Origin: Rhodamnia argentea
Lineage: Eukaryota; Streptophyta; Magnoliopsida; Myrtales; Myrtaceae
Assembly: GCF_020921035.1 (NCBI RefSeq)
Contig: NC_063157.1
Location: forward strand, 5,762,501 to 5,826,500
Direction: 5' to 3'
Length of the DNA stretch: 64,000 bases
Within the stretch, counting starts at the first letter, position 1. Each line of letters opens with the position of its first letter. Below are positions 51,561-64,000 of this stretch, piece by piece. The translations under genes and the position numbers were made by a program. The notes beneath the pieces were generated by a model. It saw nothing but the letters and a program-made list of their open reading frames with translations, ran no database searches and was not told the DNA's origin.

Positions 51561-54500
51561 TCGCCAGGCAACATAATGATGCAGTAGTCGAAATGGATCG
51601 ACGACAATAATAGCTAGGTTTGTTTAAATGAGGACAGTAGCTTTTATCTCATACGTATCTACGTATATGCGCTAGTTTAGAAGCTATCTACAAATATATG
51701 CCTGAGTTGTAAACGAACTACCATCTGTAGTTCGCATCCCCGCTATGTAATGACTGCAAAATAATGAAGAGAGAGAGAGTATTTGGCTTATTGCTCGTAA
51801 CTCTCTGAACCAGGTGAAGAGAAGCTAGCCACGAAAGGAGGAGAAAAAACGAAAGATGATGAAATCTGACTCGACGAAAACTGATGCTGGCCACGTGTAA
51901 ACGTGTATGTAATAGCTGAGTTCGGTTATTAGCTGGATATATAATCACAAACTTCGGAATATTAACTCGATATGTAATCACAAACTTTGAAGTTGGCTTG
52001 TTCGCTCGGCCAATGTCTCAATAGCACCTTCGTCTGAAGCTTCGAAGGAGACTTCGTATCCGAAACGCAGGAATGATCCGACTAGAAAGTCATTCGAAAC
52101 TTGATCGAACCTAGAGAGAGAGAGAGAGAGAGAGTTTGGTGGGAGGAACCATTCTATATCCCCTAATAAGGACATCTCAGGAGTAAATAGAACACATTCG
52201 TCGGCAAAGACAACTTCGTTTTCGTTCCTATAAACGCTCGGACAGAGCCAGCACGCACCCACTCCCGCGTGATGACATGAATCGATTGACCGTCGTCGTT
52301 CACGAGGAGCTCAGCAAAACGTCAAGAGTTGCCGAACCAAAGCTGTGGGAGGGGTGACACGTGGCAAGCCGATCTGGCTAGTTTTGGCAAGTTCTATCGC
52401 TTGCTTTATACGAGGGGCGATCCATTTCCGTGCATGGTCATGCAGGTGCGAAGGCCGACGTGAACCTAATTCTTGAGTGGCCGAACGGGAAGACTTCACA
52501 TGCATTGGGGTTTTGTTCGCGTCAACCTGGAGACCCAGAACATGTCACCACATGCAACATGGCGACTTTTAGACGATCTACCCATATTGATGATGATCTG
52601 ATTATCTCCTTCGTTCTTGCGCTCTGGATTTAACTCATCGAAGTATTATCCATTTTGACTCATCCCATACCAAGTCTCACGGTTTTCTCCTTTAGCATAT
52701 ACATGGATACTTTATGAGGAGATCCTTATTTCAATTTTAGAGTTCCAAAGCTAAGTATTGCGGTTACGTCAAAATGCACCTGAGTTGCACGGTTCTGTTC
52801 ATTTCTGCCTCATTTGTCATCTTAGAAACCTGTCAAGAGCCGCTCTTTATTCGGACCCCCTAGCACCGGCGACCGCTCCTACCCTCGTCAGACCGGATCG
52901 TTACAAATAGATTATTCAAGTACTGCGAAATACATTGGAAAAACAGATCGAAAAATACCAAATCTACCATCACCTCTAAGTTTAATCTTTGCTTTTTTCG
53001 GGACTAGTTCTTCCACCTATTGTAGCGCATCAAATTGGTATCGTAGTCGTTCCTTGGGAGCCCGCCTTCTGGCACTTTATCCTTGGGAGTTGCGGTCCCT
53101 TGGTGGTGACCTGAGGCGTCGTCCTCAGGGGCCGTTCTGCAAGGTCACAGAATCCTGGAAGAGAGGGGAGGATGATACGGGCAAAGCTCCACATCAGGCA
53201 AACTAAGGAGCTTTTCGGGATGAGTTCTTCCACTCATTGTAACGAATCGCTCGTGTCGATCTCTTGGCTTTAGTTGTTACCTCTTGTCGCAAGGAAAGAA
53301 CTCGAACTCTCATGCCCGCTCTTCCATCTCTAATTGGATCACATGTTTTGAGTGCGAGAAATCACCATGATCGGCACGTGATTTTATAAAGACGAACACA
53401 TGGCGGGTCGGCCACGGACTTCGAGTGCAATAGATAAGAAGAAGAAGAAGAAGTTATTGATTCCCGATTGTTACTATCCCAATCATAAGTCGTGCCCCTT
53501 CTTTTTTTTTTCTCCTTATCGTTAGACATTATTAAAGACGTCGAGAAACGTAACCCAGTTGGTGAAAATATAAACAGGAATTTTCTAGCATGCACACGGA
53601 CGTTAGTGTATGTGTATCGCCCAACGTATTATCCGAGTAGAGTATGTGTATCGCCGAACGTATTATCCGAGTAGAGATGATCGTTGAGCACGCCCGAATA
53701 GAGGTGAAAGTTTGGGTCTACACTAATGCTCGAGCCGATCCGTGACATATACTTTGTGTAGAAGTGCTCAGGCCATGTCAAACAGTCAAAGTTGGGCACG
53801 CCGAGCTTTTCCAAGTAAAGACATTGCCTAAGACAGCCCGTTAGTGTATCGAGTCGAGCCGCCCACCCATCGGACACCACTATCGCCGAGTCCTTTTCAC
53901 GGCGTCGCACGTTCTAACCAGCTTGCGGGGGTGGTTGCGTGACCAATTACTTTGGAAAGAGAGTTATAAGACTTGCACGGCGGTGGGACTATTTTGACGG
54001 GATGAACACTTCCCACAGTTATGAAAATTCTATGCCAAGTCTCAAGCTACTACGTACATGCCAAAAGAAGTATCAGAGATCACTTGAATTTGAAATAACA
54101 TATATATAGATGTATATATTAAGCAGTGTATTTAAATTTTTAGAGAGATTGATAATGACTTAATACTATTTTTACTTGCAGAGAGGACGTAAATCTCGTG
54201 ACGGGCAAGAGAAGGTAGATTTCATACAAAGTTAGTGTCCCCATCTTGAACAAATCCAGAAACTTCATCCCCGTCAAAGAGGGGAATTTTTTTATGGGAA
54301 AACGCTGCATTGACATTCCGACAAGATCGTCGGTTATTTTTTATTGTAGATCCACACACCATCACTTCATGTTTTGCATAAAACACTCGTTAATTGAAAA
54401 ATCGTATGATCGAAATAATGATAATACTTGTCAAAAACTGTCATGCTAGCATAAACCTTTTTTTATGTGTTTCTCTCCCTGGTTTTGGTTATATGTGATT

Positions 54501-55426
54501 AAGGAAGTCGTTAGCCCGATAGTTTGACAAGATCGTTAGTTATTTCCGACCACACAATCTCTCAATCAATGAGTATTTTATGCAAAACACGCGGTGATGG
54601 TGGGTGGATTTACGGTTGAGATTGTATTGTCTTTGACAGTATCGTCAAGGAAATATTTTTCTATGATTAATTCATGTCCTCTTTTTTAACTGGATTAATT
54701 CTTGTAGTCTTCTAAACTAACTTTCATAGCTTGCCTGCAATGCTGCGATTAAGGATGAGCAGCTCCAAGGTAGGTCAGAACCTATTGATGTTTGTTTGTA
54801 AAACAAAAAAAATGGTGCATTTCCTTTGCCCCACATTGGAAAGATGGGAAAGTGTGAAATACTTTCTTAGTGAAAGGCTATTATAATCTTTCAAATGAGA
54901 AAAAAGGCATGTGAACTGCACCCCACTATACCTAAGATTGCATATCATAATTGGCACTAATCAATGATCATTATTTTTTTTTTCTATTTTTAGACATAAC
55001 ATTTTTTGGACAATGAAGAGTTGTGTCTGAAGAATTGCGTCCGAATTTACAATTTGATGTGAGAAAGAGTCCAATTAGATAGAGATCTTCTATTCATTAC
55101 CAACAAAATAACATGAAGAGATAATTATGATAGGAGTCCTATGGCTTAACGCGTTAACGCACTTGAGTCATGAAACTTTCATTTCATATAGTAAGTCTTA
55201 AAACTTGTCAACGTTGTCCACTTTAATATTTCCGTTAGATTTTAGCGAAAAGGTATTGTCCACTTAAAATGACGCAGTTAGTGGACGAACTCAAGTCAAT
55301 CGAAGGATTTAAATGCACGCGATAAAAGTTTTAAGGATCAAGCGGGCGAGTGTCACGGGTTTTAGGATTTGTCCTGCAATTATTTTAATAATGGAAAAAA
55401 GGCCAAAAAAAATTAAGTAGCATGAC
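51561..55426. other. Intergenic region downstream of MYB
   Basis: 3' flank of the MYB gene followed by 3.5 kb without a supported gene. It has a (GA)n run at 52111-52134. Two related 50-60 bp stretches at 52999 and 53216 share GAGTTCTTCCAC/ATTGTA(A/G)CG, possibly LTR debris. There is also a 34-bp tandem repeat listed separately. Confidence 0.55.
53608..53675. repeat. 34-bp tandem duplication
   Basis: Two adjacent 34-bp units (53608-53641, 53642-53675) beginning GTATGTGTATCGCC and ending TATTATCCGAGTAGA differ at one position. Near-identity suggests a recent slippage event. No coding context. Confidence 0.92.
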
Positions 55427-55830
55427 AAGAAAATAGGGAAAATTATCAAAAAAATCATAAACATATTATAATTGAGCCAATTCAGTCGTAAACTTTTGTT
55501 TTGCATATTCAATCCTAAATCTTTTCCAATTGTACCAGTTAAATCCATTTGGCGAATTTTGGGCGGGCGACACCGACGTGAACGCGGGCCGGCGACATTA
55601 TATTTTAATAATATTTTATTTTATTTTCTAAATTTCAATTTTTTATTTTTATTTTTATTTTCTTTCTCTTTTACTTTCCCTTTCCAACCCACCTAGATTT
55701 GAACTCTCTCTCCTTCTCTCTCCCTCCTCTTCTTCTTCGTGAGCTTCCATGGCGTCCTCCTCTTACCCTTCCATCTTCTTCCTCCAGCTGGTTGCCGAAC
55801 CTCGGTGATCGATCGGAGGAATGGCTGGCC

Positions 55831-56120
55831 TCACCAGGGGCCTGTAAGGTCGACCGTCGATGGCCGGGTGAGGCTAGCAAGAGGAACATTGCAGTTGAAG
55901 AAAAAGGTAAGATTGACGTTGGCGGAGTTGTAATTGAGAGAGAGGGAGTCGATTGTGAAGTTGTGGCAGGCCCTGGGGTATCTGCGGTCGGCGACGTTGA
56001 TGTCGACGAGAGTCGGGGTTCCGTTGGGGAAGAGAGAGGGTCGGGTAATCGGAGCCATTGGAGTAGCCGAGGCCAAGGCTTGGGTAGTCGCTGTGCACGG
56101 GAGCATTGCTAACGGTACAT
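55831..56120 (-). pseudogene. Captured fragment of a WAK/LRK10L-type receptor kinase ectodomain (GUB_WAK_bind)
   Basis: On the minus strand, DYPSLGLGYSNGSDYPTLSL in one frame and GTPTLVDINVADRRYPRACH followed by NFTIDSLSLNYNSANVNLTF and FFNCN in another follow the galacturonan-binding ectodomain of LEAF RUST 10-like receptor kinases (family pattern: GYPGFxLxC, VxDIxY, NFTL, NVNLTFFYNC). The two frames need a shift to join, cysteines are lost and there is no signal peptide or kinase domain. It lies entirely between the inverted arms of the surrounding element. Confidence 0.7.
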
Positions 56121-56131
56121 GGAAGGTCACA

Positions 56132-56171
<40 letters not shown>
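56116..56171. repeat. (GA)n microsatellite
   Basis: A GAGA run of about 20 units near 56133-56170, inside the right half of the Pack-MULE-like element, between the captured fragment and the right arm. Confidence 0.85.
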
Positions 56172-56174
<3 letters not shown>

Positions 56175-56477
56175 GGATCTGGGTGGGCTGGGAAGGGAAG
56201 GTTAAAAAAAATAGAAAATAAAAAAATACAAATAATGAAAAATTATTAAAATATTATATTACCAGCCGATCAAAATTTGTCTGATGGACTGAATCGGCAT
56301 AATTGTAAAAGGTTTAGAACTAAATCGGTAAAAAAATAAAAATAAATTTAGAACTGAATCGCCATAATTGCAATAGATTTAGGATTTTTTTTTAGTAATT
56401 TTCCCCTGGAAAATATCATGGAGAATTTCAGTTTTCGTGGGTCTTAAGAAGGAAAAAACAGAGTTCATATTAATATT

Positions 56478-56880
56478 GAGATAATGACACAAATGATCAA
56501 TGAACTTTGATCCAATGTGTAATGTTATCCTCGATTTTTTTTTTTAATTTGATCAGTATGATTCACGAACTTTAGCTCAATATACAATATAGTCCCTGAA
56601 CTTTCAATTTGACCAATGTGGTTCTTGAACTTTTGGAACATATTCGACTTAGTCCTCTCATTAATTCAAGTTCAAGGATGACTCTGAATATTTTCTTATA
56701 GTTAAGGGATTAAGTTTTGAACATGTTCCAAAAATTTGAGGACCACATTGAGCAAATTAAAAGTGCAGGGACAACATTATACATTGTGCTAAAGTTTACG
56801 GACCACATTGATCAAATTAAAAGTTCATGGATCATATTACACATTGGATCAAAGTTCAATAATCATTTGTGTCAATTTTT
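56478..56880. mobile_element. Non-autonomous MITE of the same family as 22470-22892
   Basis: The left end GATAATGACACAAATGATCA and the right end, read inverted (TTGACACAAATGATTATTGA), share about 60 bp including AACTTTGATCCAATGTGTAA. Internal 'ATTTGATCA...TTGAACTTTT' motifs repeat in both arms. The boundaries of the target duplication are unclear. No coding capacity. Confidence 0.65.
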
Positions 56881-58071
56881 CATTAACATACGAGCAAGAA
56901 AGTCATATGCCTAAATGTTTGAACCTTATCTGAATCTTTTCCCATTGGCTTATGGCCAGAAGAAACATTTATCTAACACACACAAAAAGAAAATAATTGA
57001 AGAGGATAAACTTGATGGGAATTTATTTATTTATTTGTGGTGGAGATAGTAGTTCTCATCCAAAACACTTTTTTTTTTCTTGTTTTGCTTCTGGCGAATA
57101 TAAATTTTAAAAAAAAATCGGTTATCCACAATTCTTGGCTCTGACATTTTATCTTCTTCCCATCCTTCCATCCCAACTTCCGTCATCTCCACCTTATCCA
57201 TGTGGACAACTAGCATTTGCTAATAACAACAATAGCCACCACGATAATAATAAACAACTAATTTATGTAATTTTTACATAAGAAAGATAAAGGGGGAAAA
57301 TAAAGGGGTATATAATTCAATTAGGAATATGCTAACGGGCGCAAAAAAAAAAAAAAAACATAAAATCGGACATGGGCAAAATCATGGATAAGAATCTCTC
57401 TCTCAATACGTTCTAAAATTAGTAATGAATAATAGACTGACAAATACTCAGTAGTCTCTAAATGATCAACAAATTCTCTTGAATTATGAATGAAATATTT
57501 GCTTTAGACAAAAATAAAACCTCTAAATAACTCGAGGATGACGCAAAGCACAAAAGGGAATTCGGAAAATAATTAAAAGTGGCAAAAATAGTGCGGAAAA
57601 TATACCAAAAAAATAGATAAACGGCCCAAAACCCATGAGAATGATAGATTCGCTGGAGACAAATTCAATTTACCTAAATAACATAAACTCTCATAAATGT
57701 ACGATAGGAATATGATTATTTATATTTTCATCACAATAGTTAGTTTTATAGGAAGGAAAAGGTCAAAAGATGAATCTTCTTTTTCTCTTTTTTTTTTTGA
57801 CATAATTATAAAGGCGAAATGCTTAGTTCATCTTATTTTTCGGTGAAAAATATATGGAGTAAAATAGTTAGAAGATATTTAATTGGCGCTGTTTTATGAT
57901 GCATCGAAAATTTATATGTAGCCAATAATATTTTTCGGATGACAATTTTCTTTGGAAAACAAAGAAAAAAGAATTCTTACTCCGAGTCGAAAAATAAAAA
58001 CCAAGAATTCGTTTTCAAGAGCACCAATGAACGGCAGCCGTCAACACATCGGGCGACGGCGATCCAAAAAG

Positions 58072-58689
58072 TAGGGGTGAGCGGTTCCGGGTTCGGTACA
58101 TGTTCCACTTGGAACCCGAAACCTACTCGTCAGAACATGTTTCTCATTTTTTGGAACCTATAACCTACCCGTCATACCTCGGAACCCGTAACCTACCCCG
58201 TCACGGGTTTTAGGGTCGGTTCTAGGGTACCCGAGAACCTATTAATTTCTTTTATTTTATTTTTCATTTTTAGTTAAGCAAAATGAGAGTGAATGCTACA
58301 ACATCTAAGAGAAATTAGAGGTGAGTAGTTTTAGGTGCTATACGGGTTACATTTAGAACTTGAAATCAATCCATTAGAACAAATTTATCATTTTTTTGAA
58401 CTTGAAACCTAAAAATTTGTTTGGCTCCAGATTATATACTTATTATCGGACGCCATAAAATATTGTAGGATCGTGCAAAAACATATACAAAAAAAAATAT
58501 AAAAATTTATTTCGGGATTTAGGATCTAGGTTTCGGGTTCCACTATCCGGAACCTGGAACCTACCCATTGAAACAAGTTCCTTAATTTTTGGAACCTGAA
58601 ACTTACCATACATACCTTGGAACCGGATCGGATCCTACGGGTTCCGGTTCTAGGTTTTCAGTTCTACTCTAGAATCATGCTCACTCCTA
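58072..58689. mobile_element. Non-autonomous hAT-type element
   Basis: 618 bp with terminal inverted repeats TAGGGGTGAGC and GCTCACTCCTA (one mismatch) and a perfect 8-bp duplication CCAAAAAG at 58064-58071 and 58690-58697, the hAT length. Both halves contain repeated GGTTCCGG/GGAACC(T/C)GAAACC motifs that can fold on themselves. No transposase frame. It sits about 170 bp upstream of the MDAR start codon, so it may affect that promoter. Confidence 0.88.
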
Positions 58690-58818
58690 CCAAAAAGGGC
58701 AGTGCCGTAAATTCGAAATTCTATCTCTTCAGGAGCACGGCGGTCCAAAAAGAAAAGTAATTGAACTTCGTCTCTCGTTTCTTCTTCTTGGGGTAGTGTG
58801 TGCGGACCAAGCAAAAAC

Positions 58819-58819
<1 letters not shown>

Positions 58820-58846
<27 letters not shown>
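58820..58846 (+). repeat. (CT)n tract in the MDAR 5' leader
   Basis: About thirteen CT units end 11 bp before the start codon, as in the PPT leader in this window. Confidence 0.85.
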
Positions 58847-62717
<3,871 letters not shown>

Positions 62718-63398
62718 GGACATAATTTGTCATCTCAGTTCTTGTGAGTTACTCACGAATGAATACCTGTTGTAGCAATTTATAGATAGGATATTCAATT
62801 TACTTGATGAGATGCCATCATTCCTTTGAGCCGGAAGAGAAAAAAGGAAGCTGCTTTGTTTTACACTTTGTGGAGTACGAGATTAGATCTTCACATAAGG
62901 ATTGTAAACTATTATTCTTAGTGTAATTTCACTCCACGACTTTGAGCATCTGATGTGTTGGATCTAGTTTGATCAGCATCATATTGCATTATCAATATCT
63001 AGAATACAACCGTCCTGGCATCTATAGGACAGGACATGGCAAAATCTCTTTTGATTTCTCTCTATGCGAATTAGCTCATTCGTTGCTCACTTAGCTTCTG
63101 CGGTTCTGCAATTCTACTTCTGTCTTTCAACCAGTATTTTAAGTCCAGGATCTGATCCTATCTCACCGAACAAATGCGTAGCTGTGATTTTATTTTGGAT
63201 TGTTTATATGATGCAGAACTGATGAGATTTGAGTGGTACCTCACGAACATTTGTTCCAAGTACTGATGTAATTAATCCGCAAGGTCACAGGTTACGTGCG
63301 AATCAAGTCATTAGCAGAGGTCATGTCTGGTTTATCACACTCACTTGTTCACCTGTGGGGAGTTAAAAGCTTTCTTTCTGGGATTTTGCAAGGGTAAC
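62718..63398. other. MDAR 3' flank
   Basis: The 3' UTR probably ends near 62960. The remaining 400 bp are plain AT-rich sequence without a supported gene or repeat. Confidence 0.6.
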
Positions 63399-64000
63399 TG
63401 TTGACACCTAAATTTTGACTAAAATTTTCAATCATTAATTAGCATAAAAATTAGGAATTATTTTTAGTTCCTACAAAAATTAGCTCATCATTCGTATTTA
63501 AGTTTGTCGTTTATGCATATCATTTGCATTTTAATTTGAATTGGCGGTGGACAGGTTTAAGTGATAGAGGTTCTGGGTTTAATTTGGTAAATTAAAACCC
63601 ATACATTGGATGTACGGCCAAGTCCTTTGATCATTTATATGGTCAAAATTGTGTACGTGGGTTTTTGAACTTAAATAGATTATGGAAATCAACTAGCCAA
63701 TAATACTAAGATTTTTTTAGTTATTATTTGGTATGACTCCTTGCGATTTTTAAGGAAGAAATCCAAGACCGTGGGATATCAAAAATGATCTGAACAAAAA
63801 TTGTTAGAATCCCTACGATCAAGGGATTTCACGGTTGCATAAAAATCGTGGGAGATTTCTCCTGGGTCTATAAAAGAGGGGAGCTTCGTTGAAAAGAGGG
63901 GGAGCTTTCATAGTGTTATGGTGCAGAAAAGTAAGGGAGCTCCAGAGTACCATAGAGCTTCATCTAGTGGGAGGGTTGGTTCAAAAAAGTGAGCTTCGTA
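63399..64000 (+). mobile_element. Probable start of an LTR (element continues past the window)
   Basis: TGTTGACACCTAAATTTTGA at 63399 is the kind of TG-initiated end found at many plant gypsy-type LTRs. A TATA box (CTATAAAAGAGG, from about 63869) follows about 470 bp later with GGGGAGCTT repeats, consistent with a U3/R boundary. No primer-binding site or gag is visible because the window ends. It could be a full element, a solo LTR or a fragment. Confidence 0.5.

Larger units (their letters stand above)
55436..56406. mobile_element. Pack-MULE-like element carrying a receptor-kinase ectodomain fragment
   Basis: Inverted arms of about 180 bp: the left starts GGGAAAATTATCAAAAAAAT and passes AATTCAGT and TTAATAATATTTTA; the right, read inverted, starts GGGGAAAATTACTAAAAAAA and passes the same motifs (GATTCAGT, TTTTAATAATTTTTCAT). 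Flanks AAGAAAATA (55427-55435) and TGGAAAATA (56407-56415) match at 7 of 9 positions, fitting a 9-bp Mutator duplication. No transposase. The GC-rich centre (about 55690-56135) looks like captured host coding DNA, described separately. Confidence 0.75.

Noticed and set aside
52999..53268. Possible LTR/primer-binding site around TTGGTATCGTAG
   Set aside because: Only a short, imperfect resemblance to a tRNA-Met primer site; no LTR ends or gag-pol nearby.
55699..56112. 137-codon plus-strand open frame
   Set aside because: Antisense of the captured receptor-kinase fragment; only the minus strand resembles a known domain.

Overview
This window is nuclear DNA from a flowering plant. All recognisable genes are intron-rich with GT-AG splice sites, the intergenic DNA is AT-rich and full of decayed transposable elements, and the gene families are typical of core eudicots. 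Species cannot be fixed from the sequence; a woody rosid is my guess, with low confidence. Exons were placed by hand from splice signals, reading phase and family similarity. In every complete gene below the exon lengths sum to an unbroken frame.

Genes, left to right: (1) the 3' half of an NADP-dependent isocitrate dehydrogenase (+, 25-2074), cut by the window edge; (2) a plastid phosphoenolpyruvate/phosphate translocator (+, 3903-8672); (3) the de novo DNA methyltransferase DRM2 (-, 9606-16126), tail-to-tail with the translocator; (4) a decayed SHAGGY/GSK3-like kinase (-, about 24620-28780), whose last exon and 3' flank were duplicated downstream; (5) a secreted, proline-rich GH28 polygalacturonase (+, 33538-36182); (6) a possible short two-exon reading frame I do not recognise (-, 36695-37085); (7) an ARF1 GTPase (+, 41459-43727); (8) a MYB21/24-type R2R3-MYB factor (+, 48932-51560); (9) a peroxisomal-membrane monodehydroascorbate reductase, MDAR4 type (+, 58858-62717).

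Repeat landscape: 17.3-24.7 kb is a nest of duplications. Two copies of one block each carry different younger insertions, so each copy can serve as the empty site for the other's insertion. One holds a tRNA-derived SINE with a 13-bp target-site duplication and a 5'-truncated RTE-type LINE with a 15-bp duplication; the other holds a Mutator-like MITE with a 9-bp duplication. Elsewhere there is a hAT-type element with a perfect 8-bp duplication (58.1-58.7 kb), a Mutator-like element that appears to have captured part of a receptor-kinase ectodomain gene (Pack-MULE, 55.4-56.4 kb), a decayed plastid 16S rRNA fragment (39.0 kb), and what looks like the start of an LTR at the right edge (63.4 kb).

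The genes do not form a pathway; this is ordinary plant gene order. I saw no CRISPR array, operon or new biosynthetic cluster. The most unusual items are the Pack-MULE, the GSK3 pseudogene with its duplicated tail, and the paired filled/empty insertion sites.
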